Shown here one piece after another: positions 46,003 to 55,502 of a DNA stretch of 64,000 bases (within the stretch, counting starts at the first letter, position 1; each line of letters starts with the position of its first letter). The DNA is from Azonexus sp. (lineage in GTDB: Bacteria > Pseudomonadota > Gammaproteobacteria > Burkholderiales > Rhodocyclaceae). The stretch spans positions 310,001 to 374,000 of the forward strand of contig JAUYSK010000027.1 in the NCBI GenBank assembly GCA_030696345.1. The letters run 5' to 3'. The notes under the pieces are model-generated. The model was not told the DNA's origin. It worked only from the letters and a program-made list of their open reading frames with translations, and ran no database searches. The translations under genes and the position numbers were made by a program.

Positions 46003-49000
46003 TCACTGCCAGGGCAGTTCTGAACCTTGGCTCCACGCGGGATCAGGCTTCCAGGCCGTTACCCAGGCCGGAAACTGGTCGGCAGGCATGGGCCGGGCGA
46101 TGCCATAGCCCTGAGCCAGATCGCACCCCAGGTGGAGCAGCAGGGTTCCATGGGCGACGGTTTCGACGCCCTCGGCAATGACTTCGCGTTTGAAGGCTGC
46201 TGCAAGGCCGATCACGCCCTTGAGGATCGCCAGGTCATCCGGATCATCAAGCATGTCACGCACGAAGCTCTGATCAATCTTGAGCAGTGCCACGCGTAGG
46301 CGCTTCAGGTAGGTGAGGGAGGAATAGCCGGTACCAAAGTCATCCAGTGCGAACTTCACACCGATCAGGGCACAGACTTCAACCACCTTGGATACTTGCG
46401 CAATATCCTCCAGCGCACTGGTCTCCAGGACTTCCAGTTCCAGGCTACCCGGCTTCACTTGCGGATGGGCGGCCAGAATGGTGCGCAGGGAAGCCATGAA
46501 CCCGGCGTGCTGCAACTGGCGTGCGCCAATGTTCACGCTGACCGGAATATCCAGCCCAGCGGCTTGCCAGAGCGTGATCTGACTCAATGCCTGATCAACC
46601 ACCCACTCGCCGATTTCAATAGCCATCGGGTGGTCTTCAATCACCGGCAGAAACTCGATTGGGGCGAGCAAACCTCTTTCCGGATGCTGCCAGCGGATCA
46701 GCGCCTCCGCGCCAACAACCTGGCCGGTACGCATATTCACCTTGGGCTGGTAATGCAACACGAACTCGCGCTGTTCCAGCGCCAGACGGATACGTTCCAG
46801 ACTTTCGTGGTGGCCGCGCAGGCTACTGTCATGTGCCGCATCGAAGACGTGGTAACGGTTCTTGCCGGCAAGTTTGGCCTGATACATGGCTTGGTCGGCC
46901 TGGCGCAGCAGTTGATCGGGATCGATGTCATGCAACTGGGGAAAGAAAGTAACGCCGAGGCTGGCCGAAACATGCAGATTGAGGTTGCCGACCAGGACCG
47001 GCTCGGCAGCCGCAGCCAGTAGGCGGGTGAGCATGGGCAGACAGGCAGCAATATCCGGCAGGTCGATCAGCACGGCCACAAACTCGTCGCCACCGAGTCG
47101 GGCCAGCGTATCCCCCTCGCGCAGCGCCTCTTTCATGCGCTTGGACAGGGCAATGAGGACCTGGTCGCCAGCCTCATGGCCATGATGGTCATTGATGCTC
47201 TTGAAACCATCGAGATCAAGATAGGCGACCGCCAACTGCAGACCGCGTCGCTGGGCTTGCAGCATCGCCTGTTGCAGCCGGTCAGCCAGTAGCACACGGT
47301 TGGGCAGATTGGTCAGCGCATCAAAGTGGGCGATGTGCTCGAGGCGGCTCTGGTGTTCCTTGATCGCCGTGATGTCGGAAAACAGGGATATATAGTGGCG
47401 CACGGTGCCAGTCGCATCCCGCACCGCACTGATTGCCTGCATCTCGGCGAATATCTTGCCGTCTTTGCGCTGATTCCAGATTTCGCCGTACCAGTGACCC
47501 TTGGTAATCAGGTCCTGCCACATGGCAGCGTAAAAGGCCTTGTCCTGCCAGCCGGAGCGGAGAATGCGAGGATTCTTCCCTTGCGCTTCCTCACGGCAAT
47601 AACCGGTGATCCGCGTAAAGGCTTCGTTAATGTCAATGATGGTGCCGTCGGGCTCCGTGATCATGATGCCCTCGCGGGCATGCTCAAAAACGCTGGCGGC
47701 AAGAAGGAGTTGCTCTTCAACCCGTTTCCGCTCCGTGATATCGGTGTTGGTGCCGATCATCCGTAAAGGCTGGCCATCGGCACTACGGCTAACAACCAGC
47801 CCACGCCCCTGCGTCCATTGCCAGCTACCGTCTTTATGCTGCATGCGAAACACGACCGTTACAGCCCCGGCTTTTCCCTCCAGATACGGTTGCATCGCCG
47901 CCATCAGTCCGGGCAAATCATCAGGGTGGATACGTTTAAGCCACTCGTCCGCCGTATTCCCGATCTCGTCCTCGGAATACCCCAGCATTTCCTTGTAGTG
48001 AGGGGAGTAAAACGCCTCACCGGTCTGCATATTCCAATCCCAAAGGCCATCGCCAACGCCTTCGATGGCAAATTTCCAGCGCTCCTCGCTTTCGCGTAGT
48101 GCCTCTTCCCGCTTCAGTGATTTTTCCATGAGCAGATTGAAGCCACCAATCAGCTCGCCGATTTCGTCCTGTCGCACGACCGGCAAGGCTCTGCCCGACT
48201 GATCCGTATTGGCCAGATCGACCAGGGCGCGACTGCTCGCCAGCGCTGGCGCAAGTTGCCGCTGCAACAGCCGATGAATCAGCCACCAGATCAACCCACC
48301 AGCCAGCAAGGTAAAAACGATGGTGCCGAGCAGCAGCCGTCTCAGCATGCTTTCTACCGGGGCAAAAGCTTCCGCCGTCGGCAGGGTGGCCACAAGAAAC
48401 CAGCCCGCGACCGGAATACCACTGGCGGCAGACAGCTCGGATACTCCGCGCGAACTGACCGCGACGCCGAAACCTTCATAGCCCTGCATGTACCGGTCGT
48501 GCATGGCGTTGAGACCGGGTGCCGGACTGGGCTGCATGATACGGCTCTTGTCGGTCGCCGTGACGATGAGCTTATCTTGCGGATCCATCAGCAAGTAGCC
48601 ACCGGACTTTCCGTACCTGTTCTGAGAAATTTTGTCGAGAAAGCTGGGTTTCCCCAACTCGATCACGCCGACCAGAACCCCGACCACCTTGCCCTGCGTG
48701 TCGTGAATGGGCACTGCAATAGCGAATACCGGCCTCTGCAGCTTTTTACCGATCACGGGTTTACTGATTGTTGCCTTGCCCTCTTTGATGGTTGAGGCGA
48801 TGAAATCGACACTCAGATAATTGGTGCCGATACGCTGGGCTGAGCGCGGCACATCGGCAACGGCTATGCCATCAATGCCGGCTGCCCAAACGCCACCATT
48901 AAATATGTGTTGCAGCAGCGGACGCTGTTCGAGCAAATTTTGCAACGTTGCCGCATCTCTCATATTGAGAGGCGAAAGCTGTAGCGCAATCGCTTCCAGA

Positions 49001-49212
49001 GCCAGCTTGCGCTCGCTCAAGTCATCATTAATCTCGCTGGCAATCACTGAAACCGTAGAGAACTGCTGCTCCCCCAGCAAACGCTGCATGTCCTCGCGCA
49101 GGAGGTGGCTTGCATAAAACGAGAGCGACCAGATACCGACCACGAAAATAGCCAGCGTAAAAAGCGTGACCCGGGTTTTAAGCGAGAGCCTTTGGAAGGT
49201 CGGAGCGTTCAT
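46003..49212 (-). CDS. Membrane GGDEF/EAL protein with Cache and two PAS domains
   Basis: The 1069-residue cyclic-di-GMP enzyme has TM at about 17-35, a large periplasmic Cache-type sensor (about 45-300, GKSGGYLLMDPQDKLIVTAT), TM at about 305-325, HAMP, PAS (about 385-500) and PAS (about 505-625). The cyclase domain keeps the full motif (RLGGDEFVAVL) and DxLT (HFDALTNLPNR). The phosphodiesterase domain has EAL (GAEALIRWQHP) and DDFGTGYSSL. Both active sites look intact, so it could be bifunctional or switch with the sensor state. Confidence 0.95.
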   Translation of the reverse strand: MNAPTFQRLSLKTRVTLFTLAIFVVGIWSLSFYASHLLREDMQRLLGEQQFSTVSVIASEINDDLSERKLALEAIALQLSPLNMRDAATLQNLLEQRPLLQHIFNGGVWAAGIDGIAVADVPRSAQRIGTNYLSVDFIASTIKEGKATISKPVIGKKLQRPVFAIAVPIHDTQGKVVGVLVGVIELGKPSFLDKISQNRYGKSGGYLLMDPQDKLIVTATDKSRIMQPSPAPGLNAMHDRYMQGYEGFGVAVSSRGVSELSAASGIPVAGWFLVATLPTAEAFAPVESMLRRLLLGTIVFTLLAGGLIWWLIHRLLQRQLAPALASSRALVDLANTDQSGRALPVVRQDEIGELIGGFNLLMEKSLKREEALRESEERWKFAIEGVGDGLWDWNMQTGEAFYSPHYKEMLGYSEDEIGNTADEWLKRIHPDDLPGLMAAMQPYLEGKAGAVTVVFRMQHKDGSWQWTQGRGLVVSRSADGQPLRMIGTNTDITERKRVEEQLLLAASVFEHAREGIMITEPDGTIIDINEAFTRITGYCREEAQGKNPRILRSGWQDKAFYAAMWQDLITKGHWYGEIWNQRKDGKIFAEMQAISAVRDATGTVRHYISLFSDITAIKEHQSRLEHIAHFDALTNLPNRVLLADRLQQAMLQAQRRGLQLAVAYLDLDGFKSINDHHGHEAGDQVLIALSKRMKEALREGDTLARLGGDEFVAVLIDLPDIAACLPMLTRLLAAAAEPVLVGNLNLHVSASLGVTFFPQLHDIDPDQLLRQADQAMYQAKLAGKNRYHVFDAAHDSSLRGHHESLERIRLALEQREFVLHYQPKVNMRTGQVVGAEALIRWQHPERGLLAPIEFLPVIEDHPMAIEIGEWVVDQALSQITLWQAAGLDIPVSVNIGARQLQHAGFMASLRTILAAHPQVKPGSLELEVLETSALEDIAQVSKVVEVCALIGVKFALDDFGTGYSSLTYLKRLRVALLKIDQSFVRDMLDDPDDLAILKGVIGLAAAFKREVIAEGVETVAHGTLLLHLGCDLAQGYGIARPMPADQFPAWVTAWKPDPAWSQGSELPWQ

Positions 49213-49238
49213 ACCGAGCTCTTTACCTGAAACGGTGC

Positions 49239-49298
49239 TCAGCCAGCGAGCATGCGTTCAATCATCACCAAGGGTGCGACTGGCTTGCTGATTTTTCT
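49239..49298 (-). pseudogene. Possible remnant of a receiver-domain gene
   Basis: On the minus strand, codons just before the GGDEF/EAL gene read KISKPVAPLVMIERMLAG and then stop. KPV followed by a helix ending in RML is how many stand-alone receiver domains end. Nothing recognisable lies further upstream in frame. It may be the tail of a deleted response-regulator gene once cotranscribed with the GGDEF/EAL gene. The fragment is short and chance is possible. Confidence 0.3.
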
Positions 49299-49405
49299 TG
49301 GCATTTTCTGCCCCCCGTTTTAACTTGAAGCGCCTATCGAATTTACATTCTACGCCCTGCTGCCGTCCGGGAGCCCGGTCTGCTCCATTCCGGTAGAATC
49401 GCCCC

Positions 49406-50245
49406 ATGAGCCCCGCCACCGACCCCAGCATCCTTTCCCCCCTTGGCAAGCCGACCGAGTACCGGGCCGATTACGCGCCGGAACTGCTTTACCCGATCCC
49501 TCGGCAGTTGAAGCGTGACGAGCTGAGCATTTCGGCAACATCACTGCCATTCGTTGGTGTGGACATCTGGAACGCCTACGAGGTTTCATGGCTGAATCCA
49601 AAGGGAAAGCCCGTCGTTGCGCTGGCCACTTTTCGCGTGCCAGCCGACAGCCCCAATCTCGTCGAATCCAAATCCTTCAAGCTTTACCTGAATTCGTTTA
49701 ACCAAACTTCCTTTGCCGACACTATTGCCGTCGAAGCCACGCTGGAACGTGATCTATCGGCTGCCGCCGGTGCGCCAGTGAGCGCGAAAATCGAGGTTTT
49801 GAGCCGTCGACCGCAGCAATCACTCGGCTACCCGGATGGCTTCCTGCTCGATGACATCGATATTGCCTGCGACGCCTACCAGCCAGCGCCAGAGCTACTT
49901 GTCACGGCTAACGGCGATAAAGTAGAAGAAACTCTTTACTCCCACCTGCTCAAATCCAATTGCCTGGTCACCGGCCAGCCGGACTGGGCGATGGTCGTCA
50001 TCCGCTACCGTGGCAAGCCCATCGACTACGCCGGCCTGCTGCGCTACATCGTTTCTTTCCGCAACCACAACGAATTCCACGAGCAGTGCGTCGAGCGCAT
50101 TTTCTGCGACATCACGTGCCAATGTGCGCCGGAAGCGCTATCGGTTTACGCCCGCTACACCCGGCGCGGCGGGCTGGACATCAATCCGTTCCGCAGCAGC
50201 GGCGAGTTTCCGCCGCCCGACAATGTGCGCGAAGTTCGCCAGTAG
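49406..50245 (+). CDS. queF: NADPH-dependent 7-cyano-7-deazaguanine reductase
   Basis: The 279-residue bimodular enzyme reduces preQ0 to preQ1 in queuosine biosynthesis. The N-terminal half has [20 protein letters not shown] and the QueF motif [14 protein letters not shown]. The C-terminal half has [13 protein letters not shown] with the catalytic Cys, and [13 protein letters not shown]. Length matches the long E. coli type (282). Confidence 0.95.
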   Translation: MSPATDPSILSPLGKPTEYRADYAPELLYPIPRQLKRDELSISATSLPFVGVDIWNAYEVSWLNPKGKPVVALATFRVPADSPNLVESKSFKLYLNSFNQTSFADTIAVEATLERDLSAAAGAPVSAKIEVLSRRPQQSLGYPDGFLLDDIDIACDAYQPAPELLVTANGDKVEETLYSHLLKSNCLVTGQPDWAMVVIRYRGKPIDYAGLLRYIVSFRNHNEFHEQCVERIFCDITCQCAPEALSVYARYTRRGGLDINPFRSSGEFPPPDNVREVRQ

Positions 50246-50262
50246 TTAGTCGACCGGCCAAC

Positions 50263-50766
50263 ATGCCCGCGCTTTCCAGCCTCCATCTTGATATTGAAAA
50301 CCGCGTACAGAGCATCCGGGAGAATCGCCCTGACTGGCTATGCAGCAAAGGCTGCGACCACTGCTGCCACCACCTGGCCGAAATTCCCACGCTTTCAGCC
50401 GCCGAATGGCATCTGCTGGCGCAAGGGCTGGCCACATTGAGCCCGCAGCAACTCCAGTCGATCAGCCAGAGGATGGCCGCGTTGGCCGAGCAGGCAACGC
50501 GGCCCTTTGTCTGCCCGCTGCTTGACCAGGCGAGTGGCGCCTGCCCGGTCTATGCCCAACGCCCGGTCGCCTGCCGCACTTACGGCTTTTATGTGCAGCG
50601 CGACCTCGGACTCTACTGTCACGATATCGAATCGCTCGTTGCCAAAGGCGAACTGGCCGAAGTGGTTTGGGGTAACCACGACAGCATTGACCAGCGCCTG
50701 CGCGGACTTGGTGAAAGCCGCCCGCTGACTGAGTGGTTCACGACTTGGGAACAGGTTTCCCGCTGA
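50263..50766 (+). CDS. YkgJ-family cysteine-cluster protein
   Basis: The 167-residue soluble protein has the CxxxCC...CP...C pattern of the YkgJ/UPF0153 group (CSKGCDHCCHH near 25-35, FVCPLLDQASGACPVYAQRP and VACRTYG). This probably binds zinc or an iron-sulfur cluster. The molecular role is unknown. It starts 18 bases after queF and is probably cotranscribed with it. Confidence 0.85.
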   Translation: MPALSSLHLDIENRVQSIRENRPDWLCSKGCDHCCHHLAEIPTLSAAEWHLLAQGLATLSPQQLQSISQRMAALAEQATRPFVCPLLDQASGACPVYAQRPVACRTYGFYVQRDLGLYCHDIESLVAKGELAEVVWGNHDSIDQRLRGLGESRPLTEWFTTWEQVSR

Positions 50767-50821
50767 TCACTGCGCACTCTTGCGTATTCCCATCGCGGCG
50801 CCTTCTCACCATAATCGCCCC

Positions 50822-51664
50822 ATGAATTCGCGCCTTCCGCTGTCTCTTCCGACCTAGCAAGCAGAACTGCACTTGGGTTTTGCCCGCGTCGGCGAACGGT
50901 CAGTGCTGCGCGAAGACCGCCATCGCGGCCCATTGCGTGTGCAGAAAGCGCTCTACCCGGAAGGCGAGGCAGTTTGCCAGGCCATCGTGCTGTATCCGCC
51001 CTCCGGAATTGCCGGCTGGGATCAGCTGGTGATTGGCGTCGAGGTCGAAGCCGCTGCGCATGCCCAACTGACGACGCCCGGCGCTGGCAAGTGGTACCGC
51101 TCAGGCGGCGCAGAGGCTTCGCAGATAATGAATTTCAACGTGGGCGAGAACGCGACGCTGGAATGGTTACCGCAGGAAAGCATCATTTTCGACGGCGCCC
51201 GGGCGCGCATGGAAACCCGCGTGAAATTGGCCGCTGACAGCCGCTATATCGGCTGGGACATTCTCTGCCTCGGCCGTGCCGCTGCCGGCGAGCGTTTTGA
51301 ACATGGCCGTTTTGACCTGTTTTTCCGGGTTGACCGCAGCAATCAGCCGATCTGGATCGAACGCGGCGGTTTTTCCGGCAACGACCCGATGTTGAGCAGT
51401 CCAGCCGGATGGGCTGACGCTACCGTGTGCAGCACCTTGCTCGCTGCCTTCCCACACAACGCAGAACTGCTCGCCGCCTGCCGCGAAATCGCACCGGCCG
51501 ATGGCGCCAATCACGGATTGACCGCCCTGCCCGGCTTGCTCGTCGCCCGCTACCTTGGCGACAGCAGCGAAGCAGCACGCCTTTGGTTTGCTCGCCTCTG
51601 GGAAATTATTCGCCCCGTGTGCTGCGGTCGACCGGCCATTTTGCCAAGAATCTGGAATACCTGA
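50822..51664 (+). pseudogene. ureD: Urease accessory protein UreD with an early in-frame amber codon
   Basis: UreD is the scaffold that binds apo-urease during nickel insertion. Translation from the ATG at 50822 gives MNSRLPLSLPT and then TAG (50855-50857), after which the same frame continues as QAELHLGFARVGERSVLRED and runs intact to 51664, ending HGLTALPGLLVARYLGD ... RPAILPRIWNT, the normal C-terminus. A TTG at 50873 (MGFARVGERS) could give a slightly shortened protein, so loss of function is likely but not certain. It is the first gene of the urease cluster, 9 bases before ureA. Confidence 0.75.
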
Positions 51665-51673
51665 GGAGTCTCC

Positions 51674-51976
51674 ATGGAACTGACACCCCGCGAAAAGGAC
51701 AAGCTGCTAATCTTCACCGCCGGCCTGCTTGCCGAACGGCGCCATGCCAAGGGCCTGAAACTGAATTACCCGGAAGCCGTGGCGCTGATCACCTGCGCGA
51801 TCATGGAAGGTGCGCGCGAAGGCAGGACCGTCGCCGACCTGATGCACGCCGGCACGCAGGTGCTGAGCCGGGCCGACGTGATGGACGGCATCGCCGAGCT
51901 GATTCCGGAAATCCAGGTCGAAGCCACCTTCCCGGATGGCACCAAACTGGTCACCGTGCATAACCCCATCGTTTGA
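51674..51976 (+). CDS. ureA: Urease gamma subunit
   Basis: The 100-residue protein is full length and conserved ([55 protein letters not shown]). It has the ribosome site TGAGGAG. It is the small structural subunit of the nickel urease. With ureC broken it has no catalytic partner in this window. Confidence 0.97.
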   Translation: MELTPREKDKLLIFTAGLLAERRHAKGLKLNYPEAVALITCAIMEGAREGRTVADLMHAGTQVLSRADVMDGIAELIPEIQVEATFPDGTKLVTVHNPIV

Positions 51977-51985
51977 GGCGCTGAC

Positions 51986-52294
51986 ATGATCCCCGGAGAA
52001 CTCCTCGCCGAACCCGGCGAACTCGAACTCAACGCCGGCCGCCCGACGATCACGCTGGTCGTCGCCAACACCGGCGACCGCCCGATCCAGGTCGGCTCGC
52101 ACTACCATTTTTACGAAACCAACGCCGGACTGAGCTTCGACCGTGACGCCGCGCGCGGCTTCCGCCTCGACATCGCCGCCGGCACCGCCGTGCGCTTCGA
52201 GCCGGGGCAAACGCGCACCGTGCAGCTGGTCGCGCTGGCTGGCGACCGCAAGGTTTACGGCTTCCGTGGCCTGATTCAAGGGGAGCTGGCATGA
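51986..52294 (+). CDS. ureB: Urease beta subunit
   Basis: The 102-residue protein [20 protein letters not shown] ... [13 protein letters not shown] ... [20 protein letters not shown] is complete and of normal length. It lies 9 bases after ureA. The next 103 bases before ureC hold no gene. Confidence 0.97.
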   Translation: MIPGELLAEPGELELNAGRPTITLVVANTGDRPIQVGSHYHFYETNAGLSFDRDAARGFRLDIAAGTAVRFEPGQTRTVQLVALAGDRKVYGFRGLIQGELA

Positions 52295-52397
52295 GCTACC
52301 GAGCAGGGGCCCCTTGGGGGATGCGAGCGCGGCGAATGCCAGCCGCAGCCGACAGATCGGTGCGTGAGTCCATGAATACGGTTACGGAGGCTGCTTG

Positions 52398-52906
52398 ATG
52401 AGTACGAAAATCACCCGTCAGGCCTATGCCGAAATGTTCGGCCCCACGACCGGCGACCGTCTCCGTCTCGCCGACACCGACCTCATCATCGAAGTCGAAA
52501 GTAACCACACCATCTACGGCGAGGAAGTGAAGTTCGGCGGCGGCACCGGGCCGGCGACCGGCACTTTCGCCACGACCTGCACGCCCGGGCCGTGGCACAT
52601 CCACCGCATGCTCGAAGCCGCCGACGCCTTCCCGATGAATCTCGGTTTCCTCGGCAAGGGCAACGCCAGCCTGCCGGCAGCCCTGCGCGAGCAGGTCGCA
52701 GCCGGCGACATGGGTCTCAAGCTGCATGAAGACTGGGGGACGACGCCGGCACGCGCAAGCTGCAGAAATCCGACATGGTGCACAACGGCGCGACGCCGGA
52801 AATCACCGTCGATCCGGAAACCTACGTGGTCAAGGCCGACGGCGTGCATCTCGTCTGCGAGCCGGCGACGGAACTGCCGCTCGCCCAACGATATTTCCTG
52901 TTCTGA
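52398..52906 (+). pseudogene. ureC: Urease alpha subunit UreC, two large internal deletions
   Basis: The normal catalytic subunit is about 570 residues. Here only about 170 codons remain. The N-terminus ([20 protein letters not shown] to GEEVKFGGG) is joined at GGCGGCGGCAC to [20 protein letters not shown] and on to the carbamylated-Lys motif [15 protein letters not shown] second junction near 52742 changes frame and jumps to the C-terminal end [20 protein letters not shown] ... [10 protein letters not shown]. Missing are the first nickel-binding His pair, the HTYHTEG region and the Asp ligand, so no active enzyme is possible. Both ends are well conserved. Confidence 0.9.
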
Positions 52907-52907
52907 C

Positions 52908-53447
52908 ATGTTGATCCTCAACCAACGCACCCAATTACCAGCCAACGATTCGGTCGCCCTCGCCTACGACGAACGCAAGCGAAGCCGCCTCAAGGTAACA
53001 CTGGCTTCCGGCGCCGAAGCCGGCATCTTCCTTGAACGTGGCAACCACCTGCATGGCGGCGACAAGCTGGCGGCAGAAGACGGCTCCGCTTTCGTCGAAA
53101 TCCTCGCTGCTCCGGAAAAGCTGATCGAGGCTATCGCTGACAGCCCACTGCTCTTCGCCCGCGCCGCCTACCATCTCGGCAACCGCCACGTGCCGGTGCA
53201 GATCCTGCCCACCGAAAGCGGTGGCAAGCTGCGCTTCCAGACCGACCATGTGCTGGCCGAAATGTTGTACGGCTTGGGCTGCTCGGTGACGGAAGCTGAA
53301 GCACCGTTCCAGCCAAAGTCTGGCGCCTATGGCTCGCACGGTGCTCACCACCATCGTGTCGATGATGACTCGACGCCCGATCTGCATAATCCCGGCCACG
53401 GTCCACATCGGTCCTTGCCGAAAATCCACCAGTTCAAGCCGCGTTGA
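52908..53447 (+). CDS. ureE: Urease nickel metallochaperone UreE
   Basis: 179 residues from the ATG one base after the ureC stop. Conserved UreE parts are [39 protein letters not shown] and [11 protein letters not shown]. The His-rich tail ([12 protein letters not shown] ... [10 protein letters not shown]) binds nickel in this family. The frame is intact although ureC before it is not. Confidence 0.93.
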   Translation: MLILNQRTQLPANDSVALAYDERKRSRLKVTLASGAEAGIFLERGNHLHGGDKLAAEDGSAFVEILAAPEKLIEAIADSPLLFARAAYHLGNRHVPVQILPTESGGKLRFQTDHVLAEMLYGLGCSVTEAEAPFQPKSGAYGSHGAHHHRVDDDSTPDLHNPGHGPHRSLPKIHQFKPR

Positions 53448-54118
53448 ACCCCAATCTGCAACTCGCCCGCCTGCTGCAACTGGCCAGCCCGGCCCTGCCG
53501 GTCGGCGCCTACACCTATTCACAGGGACTGGAATGTGCGGTCGAATCGAGCATCATCCGCGACGAAGCCAGCGCCGGACGCTGGATTGCCGACCTGATGC
53601 AGCACGGCATCGGCTGTTACGAGGCGGCGCTGATGGCGGCGTGGTCGGCCGGTGACTTTGCCGAGATCGAATGCCTCAACGCCGAGTTTCTGGCCAGCCG
53701 CGAATCCGCCGAACTGCGCGCCGAAACCGTCCAGATGGGTTTCTCGATGCGCCGCCTGCTGCGCGATCTGCGCGATGAAAACCTCGTCCCGGTCGCGACG
53801 CTGGTTGAAGCCCTGCCCGAAGTTGCCTTCCCCACCGTCTGGTCGGGCATTGCCTCCCGCTGGCAGATCGAACCCGAAGCCGCACTCACCGCCCACCCGT
53901 GGTCGTGGGCCGAAAATCAGGTGATGGCCGCGCTCAAGACCGTCCCACTCGGCCAGGCCGCCGGGCAACGCCTGCTGGCCGAACTCGGGCGCCAGATTCC
54001 GGATGCTGCGGTCAACGCCCTGAATTTGCCAAAAACCCAATGGTCCAATTTCACGCCCACCTTTGCAATTGCCTGCGCCCGCCACGAAACCCAGTATTCA
54101 CGTCTCTTCAGATCGTAA
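53444..54118 (+). CDS. ureF: Urease accessory protein UreF
   Basis: 224 residues. [20 protein letters not shown] at the N-terminus and [11 protein letters not shown] are typical. The only start that allows the conserved N-terminus is a TTG at 53444 overlapping the stop of ureE, so translation is probably coupled to ureE. It has the complete length expected of UreF, which joins UreD and UreG in the activation complex. Confidence 0.93.
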   Translation: MNPNLQLARLLQLASPALPVGAYTYSQGLECAVESSIIRDEASAGRWIADLMQHGIGCYEAALMAAWSAGDFAEIECLNAEFLASRESAELRAETVQMGFSMRRLLRDLRDENLVPVATLVEALPEVAFPTVWSGIASRWQIEPEAALTAHPWSWAENQVMAALKTVPLGQAAGQRLLAELGRQIPDAAVNALNLPKTQWSNFTPTFAIACARHETQYSRLFRS

Positions 54119-54122
54119 AACC

Positions 54123-54734
54123 ATGAGCAAACAAGCATTACGCATGGGCATCGGCGGCCCCGTCGGTTCCGGCAAGACCGCCCTCACCCTCGCCCTCTGC
54201 CAAGCCCTGCGCGACAAGATCGACATGGCCGTCGTCACCAACGACATCTATACTGCCGAGGACGCCAAGTTTCTGGTCCATCATTCGGCACTGGCACCAG
54301 AACGCATCATCGGCGTCGAAACTGGTGGCTGCCCGCACACGGCGATTCGTGAGGATGCCTCGATCAACCTTGAAGCGATCGACCGCCTGCAACGAGCCTT
54401 TCCAGATGTCGAGTTGATCCTCGTTGAATCCGGCGGCGACAATCTGGCGGCCACCTTCTCGCCTGAGCTTTCCGACCTGACGCTCTACGTGATCGACGTC
54501 GCTGCCGGCGAGAAAATTCCACGCAAGGGCGGCCCCGGCATCACCAAGTCCGATTTGCTGATCATCAACAAGATTGACCTCGCCCCGATGGTCGGCGCGT
54601 CACTGGAAGTCATGGCCCACGACGCCAAGGTTCAGCGTGGCGAACGACCTTTCGTTTTCACCAATCTGAAAACTGGTGAGGGTTTGGAGACGGTAATCGC
54701 CTTCATCCGCGAGCGCGGCATGCTCGGGCGCTGA
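54123..54734 (+). CDS. ureG: Urease GTPase UreG
   Basis: The 203-residue SIMIBI GTPase has the P-loop [11 protein letters not shown], the nickel-site motif [30 protein letters not shown] and the guanine-specificity motif INKIDLAP. It is full length. It is the last gene of the urease cluster and ends 24 bases from the convergent Anbu gene. Confidence 0.97.
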   Translation: MSKQALRMGIGGPVGSGKTALTLALCQALRDKIDMAVVTNDIYTAEDAKFLVHHSALAPERIIGVETGGCPHTAIREDASINLEAIDRLQRAFPDVELILVESGGDNLAATFSPELSDLTLYVIDVAAGEKIPRKGGPGITKSDLLIINKIDLAPMVGASLEVMAHDAKVQRGERPFVFTNLKTGEGLETVIAFIRERGMLGR

Positions 54735-54757
54735 GCGACGCCCGGCAACCGAAAAAC

Positions 54758-55492
54758 CTACAACGCGTTCCAGTCAGGCTCTGGCAAGGCCGAAAAACCT
54801 TGCCGCAAATGTTCACCCCACTGCCGGCTAATCTCGGCGTAGTAGGGGCTGTCCTGCGTGATGTTGACGTGGCGCTTGACCTTCAGGGCATCGCGTTCAT
54901 AGATCACCAGATCAAGCGGTAAATCAACCGAAAGATTGGAGCGTATGGTCGAATCCATCGAGATCAGCGCGCATTTGGCAGCCTGGTCGAGTGAGGTTTG
55001 CGGCTTGATTACCCGGTCAATGATCGGCTTGCCGTATTTTGATTCGCCGATCTGGAAATACGGGGTATCCCGCGTCGCCTCGATGAAATTGCCGGCCGCG
55101 TAGATCTGGAATACCCGTTGCTCTTCGCCCTTGATCTGGCCACCGAGTATCATCGACGAGGCGAAATCGACCCCGAAGTTTTCCAGTGCGGCGGCATCCC
55201 GGTCATGAATTTCGCGCAGGCAGTCGCCAATATGCTTGGCTGCCTCGAACATGTTCTTGACCTTGTTCAGGTTGCTGCCGCGCGACGATTCCAGCTTTTC
55301 CCGCAAGGTGTTGACCACTGACTGGCTGATCGACAGATTGCCCGAGGTCATCAACACCAAAACCCGCTCCCCGGCTTTCTCGAAGACGTGCATCTTGCGA
55401 AAGGTGTTGATGTGATCAACCCCGGCATTGGTCCGTGAATCGGAAAGAAAAACCAGCCCGGCGTCGAGCCGCATGGCGACGCAATACGTCAT
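54758..55492 (-). CDS. Anbu, proteasome-like peptidase
   Basis: 244 residues from the ATG at 55492 (MTYCVAMRLDAGLVFLSDSR). The Thr after Met is the predicted N-terminal nucleophile of this HslV/20S-like family, which rules out the longer upstream frame. DSRTNAGVDHINTFRKMHVF and ASSMILGGQIKGEEQRVFQI are typical. The gene follows the alpha-E gene by 10 bases. In most genomes Anbu occurs with an ATP-grasp protein, an alpha-E protein and a transglutaminase. The transglutaminase gene is absent from this cluster. Confidence 0.9.
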   Translation of the reverse strand: MTYCVAMRLDAGLVFLSDSRTNAGVDHINTFRKMHVFEKAGERVLVLMTSGNLSISQSVVNTLREKLESSRGSNLNKVKNMFEAAKHIGDCLREIHDRDAAALENFGVDFASSMILGGQIKGEEQRVFQIYAAGNFIEATRDTPYFQIGESKYGKPIIDRVIKPQTSLDQAAKCALISMDSTIRSNLSVDLPLDLVIYERDALKVKRHVNITQDSPYYAEISRQWGEHLRQGFSALPEPDWNAL

Positions 55493-55502
55493 GTGGCGGC
55501 CC

